This document shows, one piece after another, positions 44,594 through 55,990 of a stretch of DNA of 64,000 nucleotides. Each line of letters opens with the position of its first letter. The first letter of the stretch is position 1. The stretch spans positions 26,580,320 to 26,644,319 of the forward strand of contig CM055092.1 of assembly GCA_029204225.1 (NCBI GenBank). The letters are read 5' to 3'. Position numbers and translations under genes: made by a program. The notes beneath the pieces were generated by a model that did no database searches, was not told the DNA's origin, and worked only from the letters and a program-made list of their open reading frames with translations. The stretch is from Diphasiastrum complanatum (taxonomy: Eukaryota > Streptophyta > Lycopodiopsida > Lycopodiales > Lycopodiaceae).

Positions 44594-45026
44594 AAGAAGA
44601 GGTTCTTGGGTATTTGTCTGAGAGTTTTCTTCCAACTCTCCACCACACTGAGGTCACCCTTCTGTAACTTGAATACAATGATTTGCCTCATTTCAAATGA
44701 TCTGAAAATAATGCAAGCAGTGTTGTTACTGCTTCACACTCTCTCACTACAGCTTAAGCTGCAAAATGCTCAAATGTTCACCAAATTGATCCCAGTCAAT
44801 TGCCAATGGTTTCCCCACTGTATTTGCCTCCTTATCCTCTGAATAAACTCTTCAAAGAGTGTTCAAGCACTTCCTACCATGCTTCAATGCCTGCAATCTG
44901 CTCAAGAGACTGTTTTCATCAACACTGTAAGTTTTCTTGTTTTCACCTCCTGTGAAGGACTATCTCACCTCAGTACGGAGCCAGTGGCAAGCTAAACCCA
45001 ATAGTCAGATACTCAGGATCAGAGGA

Positions 45027-45038
45027 GCTCTGATACCA
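45027..45038 (-). other. copia-3 right primer-binding site (opposite strand)
   Basis: Minus strand TGGTATCAGAGC beside the right LTR. Confidence 0.86.
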
Positions 45039-45272
45039 TGTCAATGATCTGATAAGCACTATCAATAATTCATCATAAGCAATCACCATAAGGAGGAGGA
45101 AGAACACACAATCACTGTATCACACTAACTGAAAGTGAGTACATTGAACCCTGAATATATAGAGAGAGAAAACTAGTAGTTGACTATAGACTAGCTTACA
45201 ACTACTTACAACTGGTAACAACTGTCAACAGTAAATCGTAAACAATAACAAGTTTATCATTGGTTTCTAACA
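45039..45272 (-). repeat. copia-3 right LTR, inverted
   Basis: 234 bp. Minus strand TGTTAGAAACCAATG...ATTGACA. Clearly related to the left LTR (TGTTAGAAA, TGTTTACGAT, TTCAGGGTTCA blocks) but with many differences. Confidence 0.83.
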
Positions 45273-45282
45273 CGAAGAAGAA

Positions 45283-45665
45283 TCCATATCCACTAATCGA
45301 CTTTTGATCTAATGTATCTCTTGCATATTCTAAATTTGAAAATCTTCTTAGATTGATTTGTGGTCTCCATATTCAATGCCAAAATCTCCAAGATTTACCT
45401 CATGACGCTTTTATCCATACTCATGTTTTATACTAGGATTTTCACACAAATGACTTAGTTTGCCAACATAAAAGCTAAGATTTAGTCTAGTAATACTTAG
45501 TTAGATTAGGCTACCAAATAGCTTTCTATTGAGATTAGTGTCCTTAAGTGATGCTTCACTATTTTCGTTGTCAAATTTCAAATTCACCTCCTTGGGTGTT
45601 TCTATAGATTTATAGTTATCCAACTTAAATATCTTAAATAGATATTTCTCTTGACGCAAAAAACT
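45283..45665 (-). pseudogene. Copia RT relic
   Basis: Minus strand RQEKYLFKIFKLDNYKSIET and NRKLFGSLIYLT, the end of copia RT with the GSLIYLT block, then decayed sequence. Right of it is (CT)n. Confidence 0.72.
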
Positions 45666-45729
45666 AGCATAATGGTTCCTTTGTGCCTCTGGCCCTCTAT
45701 CCCCCCCTCCCCTTCTCTGCATTTTTCTC

Positions 45730-45731
<2 letters not shown>

Positions 45732-45802
<71 letters not shown>
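45732..45802. repeat. (TC)n microsatellite
   Basis: About 70 bp of TC dinucleotides. No LINE end is recognisable on either side. Confidence 0.96.
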
Positions 45803-45805
<3 letters not shown>

Positions 45806-45965
45806 CGTGCGCGTGTGTCGTCCACCGACCTACGCCCATCTCCACTAGATTTTTTAGAATATTTCATAGAATCTTCATGTTGAGAATATTCTCATAAAAA
45901 ATTCTCGCCTTCTTCCCATCTAGTGCTCGAAAAAATATATATATATATATATAACTATTTGTGCG

Positions 45966-46055
45966 CATGTGGTGCGCATGTGTATGGGTGCACCCATGCA
46001 TCCTCCTCTCTTCTTCACCCATGCATCCTCCTCTCTTCACCCATGCATACACCCA
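45966..46055. repeat. Short tandem repeats CACCCATGCAT / CCTCCTCTCTT
   Basis: Three to four copies of CACCCATGCAT with spacers, directly before the left LTR of copia-4. An (AT)n run lies at 45935-45952. Confidence 0.75.
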
Positions 46056-46347
46056 TGTAAAAATGGAATACACAATAAGCATCTAAGTACTCTACCTGGA
46101 TGTGACCAAATGTCACCAAACCCTAAGGTTAACCACTTACTAAATGTAGGGCACCCCCAAAAGTCAAGATAGGGCCCCTAAACAAAATTAGACCCCTAAA
46201 GACCCACGAGTCAGTACATGACCAAAATTGGGTCCAACTGAACTTAAGATGACCTAAATAACTAAATACCCATGGTTACACAAATCTCGACCTTTTGGGT
46301 CAAAGTAACCTATGGATTAACTTTAGCATAGTCATTTATTTCTAACA
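46056..46347 (-). repeat. copia-4 3' LTR
   Basis: Plus strand TGTAAAAATGG...TTTCTAACA; a purine tract (AAGGAGGG on minus) lies at 46348-46356. Confidence 0.9.
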
Positions 46348-46384
46348 CCCTCCTTAAATAACAATGCAAAAACTGAAATTTTCA

Positions 46385-46660
46385 CTATGTAACAAAACCA
46401 ACATGTGGTATCAAGTTTAAAGCTTTGCATAAAGCTTCAAATCTGACGCTAGGCAACGCCTTAGTGAAGAGGTCCGCAATATTATCCTCCGTAGGACAAT
46501 ATTCAAGTAAAATGTTGCCATCATGAAGTCTCTCCCGAACAAAGTGGTAATGGATCTCGATGTGCTTCGTCCTCGCATGAAAAACATGATTCTGTGCAAT
46601 GGCAATAGCACTTTGACTATCACTCAAGATAAGAGTGGCTGAGGGCTCGCCAAACTTCAT
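46385..46660 (-). pseudogene. copia-4 RNase H end
   Basis: [36 protein letters not shown] and DLFTKALPSVRFEAL: RNase H C-terminal half with the IADLFTK hallmark. Confidence 0.88.
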
Positions 46661-47820
46661 GTCAACAAGTAGTCTTCTCAGCCATAAACACTCTGTTGTG
46701 GCTGAAAATATCGCTCTATATTCTGCCTCACTAGAAGAATTAGCAACAATGGGTTGCTATTTACTTGACCACGAAATTGCAGAATTTTCATAGAAAAAGC
46801 AATGTCCACTTGTAGAGCGTCTAGTGTCTTGATCTCCACCCCAATCCGAGTCACTAAAACCAACCAAACATGCATCATCACAAGCAGGAAAAACTAGTCC
46901 ATGACTTCTTGTTCCTTGAAGATATTGAAAGATCCTCTTCAACGCTTTCCAATGTGATGTCATCGGGGCATGCATGAATTGACTCATGAGTGAGACACTA
47001 CAAGAAATGTCCGGTCTTGAATTACATAGGTAAATGAGACAGCCAATAGCTTGACAATATAAAGTAGTATCAAATGGTTCACCATCACCTTGACTATTTA
47101 ATTTCAGGCCTGTCTCCATAGGTGTAGCAACCGACTTGCAATCTTCCATCTTGAACCGTTTCAAAATCTGCCCAATGTAGTGTTTTTGAGAGATGAAAAT
47201 TCCACCCCCTTCTTGTACAAATTCAAGACCAAGATAAAAGCGCAATAGGCCTAAATCTGAGGTTTCAAAAACCATACCAAGATCAAGTATTACGGCATCA
47301 ATATGCTGCTCATTACTTCCCGTAATAATAATATCACCAACATAAAGCAAAATAATGATGATATAATTTGAAGTATGCTTGACATAAAGAGTAGATTCGC
47401 TAGGACTATTCCTAAACCCTCGATCACAAAAGTAGGCATGTATCTTTTGATACCACATCCTCAGAGCTTGCTTAAGTCCATAAAGTGCCTTTTTGAGAAG
47501 ACAAACTTTATCTTCTTGGCCTTCAACCAAAAAACCAGCAGGTTGTTGAAGGTACACTTCCTCATTGAGATCACCATTGAGGAATGCTATCTTTATGTCA
47601 AGTTGCCGCAAACGCCAACCAAAGTGGGTAGCCAAAGAGGTTACTACCCTCACGGTAGTCATCCGAGCAGTAGGAGAAAAAGTCTCCTCATAATCAATCC
47701 CCTTTTGTTGAGCATAGCCTTTGGCAACGAGCCTTGCCTTGTACCTTTCAATGGTACCATCTGCCTTATACTTGATTTTGTATACCCATTTAGAACCAAC
47801 TTCCCATGAGGAAGATTAAC
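46661..47820 (-). pseudogene. copia-4 reverse transcriptase
   Basis: Main frame 46757-47662: [78 protein letters not shown]. The N-terminal start IDEYDSLMKNQIWVLVNLP lies in the frame before it. The catalytic YVDD is YVGD, so the enzyme would be inactive. Confidence 0.9.
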
Positions 47821-47878
47821 AAGAACCCAAATCTGGTTCTTCATAAGTGAGTCATACTCATCTATGCTTAGCCAAACT

Positions 47879-48175
47879 GTAAAAATGGAATACACAATGA
47901 GCATCTAAGTACTGTACCTGGATGTGACCAAATGCCACCAAACCCTAAGGTTAACCACTTACTAAATGTAGGGCACCCCCAAAAGTCAAGATAGGGCCCC
48001 TAAACAAAATTAGACCCCTAAAGACCCACGAGTCAGTACATGACCAAAATTGGGTCCAACTGAACTTAAGACAAACTTAAGATGGCCTAAATAACTAAAT
48101 ACCCATGGTTACACAAATCTCGACCTCTTGGGTCAAAGTAACCTATGGATTAACTTTAGCATTGTCATTTATTTC

Positions 48176-48180
<5 letters not shown>
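47879..48180 (-). repeat. copia-4 5' LTR
   Basis: 302 bp, about 97-98% like the 3' LTR by eye; carries an extra copy of ACAAACTTAAG. Confidence 0.9.

Positions 48181-48251
<71 letters not shown>
48178..48251. repeat. (AC)n(TC)n compound microsatellite
   Basis: About 38 bp of AC followed by 34 bp of TC, abutting the 5' LTR of copia-4. Confidence 0.95.
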
Positions 48252-48810
48252 GCATTTTCCTGGCGATACGATCGGACTTTCTGATGAGAGAGTCGCTTAA
48301 TTGCAGGCAGCAGTGCCAAATCAAATCCTTGGCGTTGTAAATGTTGGTATAAAACTTTAATAAAGGTATCCGTTTTTTTCAATGCAAGTTCTAGCATTTC
48401 AGGCATAGCAGATGAATCTAAGTATGAATTGTTTTTTGCATCATATCTCTCAATTTATAGAATAAGCGTCTTCAACCTTGATATCTCTTTGTCATTTTGT
48501 TCTGAAACTCTCTGTAGCATATGGATCTTACTTTCTCTTTTTGAAAATATTTGTAAGCAATTTTGAACGCTTGATTGCAACAATTGAATTGACGGATGTA
48601 CGAACTCAGATCCATTCCTTCGAAAGAAGATTTGTTGATCTTCTATGTCATTTTCAACTGGCTTCTTCTATGAGAGATTACAATCATTCTGATGTATGAA
48701 CAGACAATTATCAAGTCCATCTTCACCATAGCCAAGCTCAGCGCATACATCATTGAGGTTTTTGTTAGCAAAATCGATTGCCAAACGAAGAGACTCATTC
48801 TCCTTCGTAT
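48252..48810 (-). pseudogene. Unrecognised coding-like fragment
   Basis: Minus-strand frames read KENESLRLAIDFANKNLNDV, CAELGYGEDGLDNC, a stop, then DNDKEISRLK-like coiled coil, another stop and MPEMLELALKKTDTFIKVLY plus LALLPAIKRLSHQKVRSYRQ. The segments follow each other in order with two in-frame stops and no intron signs, so it looks like a dead gene or retrocopy. A weak resemblance to the GIL1/IRKI (DUF641) family is possible, but I would not assign it. Confidence 0.45.
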
Positions 48811-49068
48811 ATCAGGAAGTTAAGTGAAGCAAAAGATTCGATTGTATTGTAGAAGTTGAAGGCAGAAAATTAGCAGGTGAGCCATTGATTTTCAAGCGTT
48901 TCGACCACTGTCGTGATTGCGATGACGAGCATTCCTCCACCACCTTCAAACCTCCTTTCTCCCCTCCAACTTTTCGTAGCCATCTCAAACGGCTGACTCT
49001 CTTTTGCAAAATATTCGTGATGTGCATATCCTCTCAAATATTTTGTGAGGCAATCGTGGAGGTGTGCA

Positions 49069-49178
<110 letters not shown>

Positions 49179-49296
49179 TTGCTCCTCCATCCTGCTTTTG
49201 ACCAAAACCATTTTAACTGGTGTCAATTCTTTGTTTGGAATCGGTTGCAGTAAAACGTATGAATTTATGTGACAGTATTCTACTGCCAAGGTTGGC

Positions 49297-49486
49297 TTAC
49301 CTCCTGGAGCTTCTCATTGGTCGTGCAGGCTCGACATCTTTCAAATGTATTAGAGTGTATGCTCCTGCCCCTATATGCATACCCATTATGGGAGCTAATA
49401 TGTATAACCAGATGCCTTTATAGTTGTTGGCTGCAATGGCTAGACCAAGAGTACGAACCGGATTCATAGAACCACCTGTACTTGAT
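49297..49486 (-). CDS. NIP-like terminal exon
   Basis: Acceptor cattgcag, then SSTGGSMNPVRT to the stop TAA. Carries the second pore motif, helix 6 and a basic C terminus. Confidence 0.84.
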
Positions 49487-50318
49487 CTGCAATGTGTTAC
49501 AAAATAAATACGGTGGTCAGCTACATCAGAGACAAGCAATTCAGAGGTGTTGTTGCAAGATAGAGATCTTTGAGCAAGGTAAATATATAGTGGGTTCATA
49601 ACAAAAATCTCTATGCGACATATTCATCTAAGTCTGATTTTTTGTTGTGCAAGATTCAAACTTAGGTCTCTCTTATGTTATTTGCTTTCATAACATTGAA
49701 ATTTGATGCTAATGAAAAATATTTTATACCTTATTGTTTGCAACAAGAAGGTTTATGGAAACTTTAAAGATGAAACTTCGGAACTGAGCGTTCTTCGAAA
49801 AATGCTCTCTCAGGTTTCTCTAGAAAAAAAGTAAATGAGGATGCTTGAGACAATAAGAATTTAGTAGCAGTTGCTCTCACAATAACGTGCCCTTGAAATT
49901 AAGATATTAAGGAGAACAGTCACACCCACAACTATGCCAGTCAATTCTCCGACCTGCAAGTTATGTATTACTATGAAGATCTTAGCAATACACCCATTTT
50001 GTTCCAATTTTCAACTCAATACTTTTGAAACTGCCCTGCTGTACTGGTACTCCTAAGGTAAGAGATTGACTCAAGTCACAAGTTTTTTTGTTCAAACTTC
50101 TAAAAAATCAACTGTCATGAAAAGAAAAGAGAGAAGAAAACAAACTAACGAAGCTAGAAAATGCCAGATATATTTTCTTCTAAAGTAAGATGAGTGAAGC
50201 TAAAGACTTCTAGGGCTTTAGAATTTATCACACGAGTGTCTGTTGCAACTGCTGTACTCACAAACATGAGGATTGATGAGATCATAAATTCAAGAAAAAA
50301 GGCTTCCACATAACCTCC
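49297..50318 (-). CDS. NIP-type aquaporin, 3' half (NIP5/NIP6-like)
   Basis: Nodulin-26-like intrinsic proteins are membrane channels for water, boric acid or silicic acid. Exons on the minus strand: 50232-50318 (YVEAFFLEFMISSILMFVST then AVATDTR, helix 4), about 49885-49953 (VGELTGIVVGVTVLLNILI, helix 5) and 49297-49486 (STGGSMNPVRTLGLAIAANN, then KGIWLYILAPIM, helix 6, with C-terminal RPMRSSRR). The second pore loop is NPV instead of NPA, as in NIP5/NIP6 boron channels. The usual LGP after NPVRT is LGL. The first NPA half is not found to the right, and the donor after the middle exon is unclear, so this is a gene fragment or pseudogene. Confidence 0.82.
50232..50318 (-). CDS. NIP-like exon, helix 4
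   Basis: Twenty-nine codons between tcttcag and gtgata: GGYVEAFFLEFMISS to TAVATDTR, joining VGELTG in the next exon as in other NIPs. Confidence 0.8.
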
Positions 50319-50545
50319 CTGAAGAAGAGTCGCTCCACCATGCAGATCAAGGTGAAAAATGCCTTTCAATGCGTATGTGTTAGATTTCTTATGCTTAGTC
50401 TTAAACAAATCGTTCAAGTAATGAGCATACTGAAAAGCGAAGGTCGACTACATGTTTTTCGGACCTTCACATCTTTTTTCCTTTTTAATGATTCTTTTTG
50501 TCTTAAACCATCTTCTTTAACACCTTCGTCTTTTTTGCACTTTAG

Positions 50546-50830
50546 TGAAAAATGCGACAGACTGGCCAAGTGGCCAGAATGCCTTGGAAACCATTCCAAA
50601 GGCACTTTCACCCTTTTCGCCTTTTTCGCCCCTTCGTGAAAAATGCGACAAAGTGGTTAGAATGCCTTAAAACCATTTTTAAGGCACCTTCGGCTTTTTC
50701 GACTTCTTCGCTTTCTTAAATCTAAGGGCGCCTTCAAGAATTGTTGACCTTCAGTCTAAGGGCACCTTCGAGTTTTTCGGCCTTTTTTGCGTTTTTGCTA
50801 CATTGGTTGACCGACGTCACCAACTTCTCA
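50546..50830. repeat. Imperfect tandem repeat with hairpins
   Basis: Units starting GTGAAAAATGCGACA at about 50546 and 50637, followed by decayed CACCTTCG and TTTTTCG segments. Each unit holds a self-complementary stretch, GCCTTGGAA/TTCCAAAGGC and GCCTTAAAA/TTTTTAAGGC. Confidence 0.72.
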
Positions 50831-51108
50831 GCAACCCTAAAACAGCTGGACAACCAAATTTTCCAAAGGCGGTTAATGGTTACCAACTTTGTACATATGC
50901 AAAGACTGGCGTAAATAGCAATAAAAGCTTGTAAGATATTTTGTCTCTGGACACTTGTAAAATTATATATATCAACTGAATCAAGCTATATAAGTGTTAA
51001 TTGAAATTCTCTTTCAATCAGAGTTATATGTAGCTAGCGTTATCACGCTTAGCAAGCAATGCTTTAACATAAGCACTCTAGAGGTATTTTTGGATTCATA
51101 AATCCCTT

Positions 51109-51408
51109 TTAGATAGTCCCATGCCTCTTTGGCGAGGTACAAGATGCCACTTCTTTTAGAAGTTCATTAGTAACATTCATTTTTAGGCAATGTAATGCTA
51201 GTCTAGCTCTCTTTTTGTACCTCACTCGATCTTGCCCTCCTTGAGGTTCTTCCTCCTCTCCTATGACAAGATCATACATATCTTGGAGCACTAGTAGTGA
51301 TTCCATTCTTACTTTCCAAGTTAAATAATTATTAGAATTTAGCCTTTCACTAGCCTCAAGAAGATAGGCTCCAATTGAACCCATTCTAACTAGTAACAAG
51401 TACAACAA
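51109..51408 (-). pseudogene. Copia gag N-terminus (copia-5)
   Basis: MGSIGAYLLEASERLNSNNY, LTWKVRMESLLVLQDMYDLV: copia gag start of a lineage different from copia-1. It breaks after about 90 residues; nothing of pol follows to the left. Confidence 0.78.
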
Positions 51409-51900
51409 ATGTACTATTCAAAGGCTCTCCCTTCTCTCTTTCTCAGAATTTAGCTACTATGCTACTCTCTTGAATCTCACAAGACTCAAGAAGCAAAATC
51501 TATAATGATCTTAAACTCAAAAAGACTTGGGAAAATGAATTTCACAATCTATTCAATTTAGGAGCTTAGATTTGACTCTTGGAAGTGCCAATGCCTTCCT
51601 ATGGTGTTCATACATCAAATCTATAATGGAAACAATGGATTTTTACAAGCACATCACTAGTTTCACTCTTCACAACTTGTTTTGAAGTTCAAATATTGAA
51701 AAAACACAAAGTTTTGGTGAAACTACAACTCCAGCAGCCTTTCACACATGTGAGAAGTACATATGAACTTTACACACTGATCTGAACCTCAAAATCACAA
51801 GTAAACTTTTAGTAAAGGTCGCCCTCCTTCAAAATGAATCTAGCACCAATGCTTTCACCAGAATGAAGATATTTTGATCATCAACTAAGCTTTTTGACTT

Positions 51901-51914
51901 GGCTCTGATACCGT
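51901..51914 (-). other. copia-5 primer-binding site
   Basis: Minus strand GGTATCAGAGCC; the first T of the consensus is changed (CGGTATC). Confidence 0.74.
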
Positions 51915-51917
51915 GTC

Positions 51918-52615
51918 AAATTTTTGAGTTTAAGGATTGAATTTGATCTACAAATGATCACAAAGAGTGATTGGTAGCTTGGGATCTTGATCTATATCAA
52001 GACTAGCTTCCAAATCTAGCTTCTACTTGACAATCTTTGTGATTCCAAGCAAGAACAATCAAGAAATGATGATCCACGGCTTCACACGTGTGAAGTACAG
52101 CTACTGTACGGCCTGATAACAGAGAAATAGTTTACTTATGATTTACTAAGCATTCATCCACAAAGAAAGTGCTTAAGAGAGTGAAAACACCAAGGTTTGC
52201 TTCACAAACCAATGTTTCTCATCATTAGGTTCACAATGGATCCATCATGGATCAAGTACACAATCACCATAATCTCTCTCTAAGCTGCATCCAGCACGTG
52301 TGAGACAACTCATTGTACTTATCCATATCCACTTTGGATAAGATCTATCAAGTTTGCTACATCATCCATTGGTGGTTTGCGTTGACCTTATCAATTCCTA
52401 CAATCTAGGACCTAACTCCTATAATTTAGGAGATGTCATATTTGACTCAAATGAAAGCTAATCAAAATGGATCTGAATATTACAAGTGTCATTTCACACG
52501 TGTGGACAGGTCCTCACACGTGTAGATCCACATAGATGTCAAAATACATCAAAAACCATGTGAAAATTGCTAAATTCTAATAGTACAGACTATCTACGTC
52601 TTTACACTCCAATAA
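51918..52615 (-). repeat. Probable copia-5 5' LTR
   Basis: Sequence on the outer side of the PBS, with TG at 51918. The right edge is uncertain. It contains several ACACGTGTGA-type motifs (52080-52520). Confidence 0.5.
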
Positions 52616-53472
52616 CAACTGTTCTAATAAGTCAGTTAATTAGCTGTTAAGCGATCTTGTAAATGTAAAAAAAAATAGAATAATGCAAGATCTTCCAGTT
52701 GTTATATATGTAAAATGAGCGATTGAAGAGGAGTAGATGATAGATATCAAATGACCAGAACGGATCTTTTAGTAGTTGACTCCTCAGAGTTAGTGATTAT
52801 ATAGAGAGAGAGATATTCAGAACTTTAGCGATTGTTTTGAATCTGTAAGTAGGATCATGCACTTATCAGCGCAATTGTATTGTGATCTGATTGTTGTGTT
52901 TCACAACATTATTATATGGATTCGCTACTGTTCTACATCTTTGCATTCTTGTTGAATGAAATTAACTCTCACTCCTCTTACACAAACATCTTTATGAGAG
53001 AAATGTATGGTTGTCTTTGATGCCTAAATTATTTCTACATTCTCTTCATATAAGGTTATTAGCATAGAGGATTGCATGGCTATTCCAGACGCCTAATCGT
53101 TTCTGCAATCTCTCTTTCATGGTAGTCTATAAGACTCCTACACTGATAATCCTGTTCAACACTAAAGAACAGTTCGCATCTCCGTTCTCTAAGTAATCCA
53201 TGATTCTATTAACGCAGTTATCACTGTGCTTTCATCATTTCAATAATCGTTTCTCATCCCTGTCGGCATCTGCTCACAACCATAAAGATTCTGCACCAAC
53301 ACATTTTGTCGATCATTCCTACGATCACACATACCATCCAGATACCACACCTACTTTTGGTAGTTCACAACCCTATCATGAAGATATTTCATGCTCGTGC
53401 AAACAAGATGAGTATTCCACAAACCCAAAAAATCCAGGACAACTAGCCATCTAGGATGGCTATGCAATTGCC

Positions 53473-54009
53473 ATGGGACCCATGAGCAACATGTGTTTTA
53501 TCTGTGGTGAAACGAGACATTTTATGGTCGATTGTAAAGTTAATAACCAATACCATGTTGAATGTCCAGACTGTGTTCAAAAACGCAGTTTCAAAGATTG
53601 CCCAAAGCAACCTAACAGGATCCTACCAGCACAACATATCTCATCAGAACCTGTTAGAGTCCTTACTAGAGCTCAATGCCAAAACCAACAACAGCAGCAA
53701 AACCTCAAAAAACCAGCTGACCATATGGGAAGCTCCCTGACAGCTTCTACATTACCAAGAGATTACCTAGACCCACGCGTGGAACAAAGGCAATACAACG
53801 AATTTCGAGATGAATTTTTGCAGGAGGAACAGAACACGGACGGTCTGTTATTTGCTCCGATCCTCGAAAAAGAGCAACCCCTACAAGGACTCAAAGTATT
53901 CTCCGAACTTCTGCAGGCTCAAATCACAATGCCGTTTCATACCGCAATGAAATCTTTCACTGGTTTCCAAAGTTATATCCATCAAAGTTTTCAGCTGCCA
54001 CTATCCTAG
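53473..54009 (+). pseudogene. gypsy-3 gag C-terminus with knuckle
   Basis: MCFICGETRHFMVDC is a CCHC knuckle, followed by a Gln-rich linker. The frame ends before the protease. Confidence 0.72.
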
Positions 54010-54089
54010 ATGAATAACAAAAACCAGACGAGATTCCAGAAATTCCTCAGAATCCCATGAATATGATGAATATAGGTGTTGCTAAGGGG

Positions 54090-55100
54090 ACTAGCATCAC
54101 CTTGCCTATGCACTATAAAGATTATCTAGCAGTATCCGCTATCCTTGATAGTGGATCAGGCATAAACATAATGGCTTTGTCACTAGCAAAGTCATGGGGG
54201 TTCAATACCTTAGATTAGCCACGTTACAAACTTTGTATGGCCGATCATCGAATAACCGACCCTGCAGGTCATTTATCAAATATTCCAGTTCGTATTGTAG
54301 GTGTCAAATTTACCATAGATTGTGTCATTCTCGATCTACCAGATGGTGCAAATACATATAAACTCCTTGGCACACCCTGGCTACAGATGGCAGACGTTGT
54401 CCAAGATTGGAAATGTAGCAAAATAATCTTTGGCAACAGCGAAAAACGAGTCATTGTTGACTCGAATGGCCACGTAAAGCCAGCCAAAGTTTATGATGAT
54501 TGGTCATCTACAACATATGACGATACCGATAGTGTTCCAAGCCAACCGAAAGGACACTATACAAGATCAACGAATATTATAAATTGGGGTCAAGCACTGG
54601 CCACTGTGGACTGTGCTGATTCCAACAAATGTCGAATAGAAACTGCCGCAGAAGAAACATACATTCTACCATCTTCTACAAACATCGAGACGCCCATCAT
54701 TCCACTTATGATGATAGACCCAATTCCTATAGCTTGGTGCCTAGGAGAACCTAGTGTCTCTGTCGCCCATGTTTTGGAAGACGGTATTCTTTCAATGAAT
54801 GATGACGTACTGACTGACAAACATGTGCTCCTTTATCTGGATAAAAACCGTTATCCACCAAAATCTATTCCCAAAGAGATTAAGTCGCCAAAGCCTTTGG
54901 GTCATGTGCAACTTACATCCAAAGTTCCCAACACAACAACCTACAGGCCTAAACCCAAGGTCTACAAATGGGACATGTATCCAGACGAAGTCTGGGATAC
55001 AATAGACAAAGAATTGATTCAAGGGGCAACCACACCGCCTCCCCAACAAACCAAAAAACTTCAGTTCCAAAAACATCAAATCATCGACACAAAATGCTGA
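54090..55100 (+). pseudogene. gypsy-3 protease and spacer
   Basis: AILDSGSGINIMALSLAKSW is the aspartic protease active site; after a stop at 54217 the frame 54237-55100 continues with GVKFTIDCVILDLPDG and YKLLGTPWLQMADVV, the flap and end of the protease, then a 190-residue region of low similarity. Confidence 0.78.
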
Positions 55101-55109
55101 TGCACCAGT

Positions 55110-55942
55110 CAACGATGATATTCCTGATGCATGCCTTTTTTAGATCGATGCCACTCCCTTGTGGGTTGAGGAAATCACTCAATTCCACAAGTCGACTCAA
55201 AGAGGGCCTAAATACAGTAGCAAAACAATTTTTTTTGCTTAAGGCAACACCCTTTCAACTCATAGCAGGAAAATTATACAAAAGGGACGCTGATGGTATT
55301 ATACGCAGATGCGCTTATGAATCTGAGATACGTCCTATTATATCTCAGACACATGAGGGCATTGGCGGCGGTCACTTCTCTGCTGAAGCGACTGCTAAGA
55401 TCGTCCTCAGAGCGGGATTATGATGGCCATCCCCGTTTAAGGATACCTTTGCTATCATTAAAACATGTGATGCTTGCCAACGAGTCAAAAGGAATACAAA
55501 AGCAGACTTCACTCCGTTGACACCCATTATAGAAGGCGAAGCCTTCCATAAGTGGGGTATAGACTTTGTTGGGCCCATCAGTCCAACAACAAAGAATACC
55601 CAAGCATGGTATATCTTGATCGCAACGGATTACGCAACCAAGTGGGTAGAAGCATGTGCAACAAAGGATGCCAATGCGAAGACCGTAGCACGTTTTCTTT
55701 ATGAAAACATTATTATGCGTTTTGGTTGTCCAATTGAGCTTGTTAGTGACCGAGGCACTCACTTCTTAAATGAAGTGATCGATAATCTCCTCCGCCATTA
55801 CCTTGTTGTCCAAAGTACCCCGTACTATCCTAGATGTAATGGCCAGGCAGAATCCACCAACAAGAAGATTTGCAAAATCTTAACCAAAATAGTCGAAACA
55901 AGTCGATCAGGTTGGGAAACCAAACTGTTCTCCGCTATCTAG
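55110..55942 (+). pseudogene. gypsy-3 integrase
   Basis: LYKRDADGIIRRCAYESEIR, IGGGHFSAEATAKIVLRAGL and CDACQRVKRNTKADFTPLTP form the zinc-binding end. FHKWGIDFVGPISPTTKNTQ and LVSDRGTHFLNEVI hold the catalytic Asps; the region TPYYPRCNGQAESTNK holds the Glu. Frameshifts near 55210 and 55425. The IGGGHFSAEAT block is typical of the Tat lineage. Confidence 0.86.
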
Positions 55943-55990
55943 GCATACTGCACAACTCCCAAGAAGGCTACAAGATGGGTTGTTGTGGTT

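Larger units (their letters stand above)
42572..45272. mobile_element. Rearranged copia with two facing 5' LTR/PBS ends (copia-3)
   Basis: Left LTR (42572-42824) with PBS on the plus strand, gag and integrase fragments on plus, then an unassigned segment leading to a minus-strand PBS and LTR (45039-45272). The LTRs are related but diverged. The flanking bases (AATAT and CGAAG) do not form a target duplication. Confidence 0.8.
46056..48180 (-). mobile_element. Internally deleted copia (copia-4): LTR-RT/RNaseH-LTR
   Basis: Two LTRs of 292 and 302 bp flank only the RT and RNase H half of pol. PBS, gag, protease and integrase are missing; RT begins directly at the 5' LTR edge (47879). By eye the LTRs differ by about six substitutions and one 10-bp insertion. 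Confidence 0.87.
53473..55990 (+). mobile_element. Tat/Athila-like Ty3-gypsy relic (gypsy-3) lacking RT
   Basis: Order: zinc knuckle, protease, long spacer, then RNase H-integrase spacer and integrase. RT and RNase H are missing between about 55100 and 55120. Integrase ends at about 55942, with a few more residues in decay. No LTR is identified. Confidence 0.8.

Noticed and set aside
45966-46055. Could the CACCCATGCAT repeats be a CRISPR-like array
   Set aside because: Units are too short and irregular, spacers are repeats themselves, and this is plant nuclear DNA.
48178-48251. (AC)n(TC)n tract as a further LINE junction
   Set aside because: It borders a copia LTR and a non-LINE fragment; no LINE terminus is present there.
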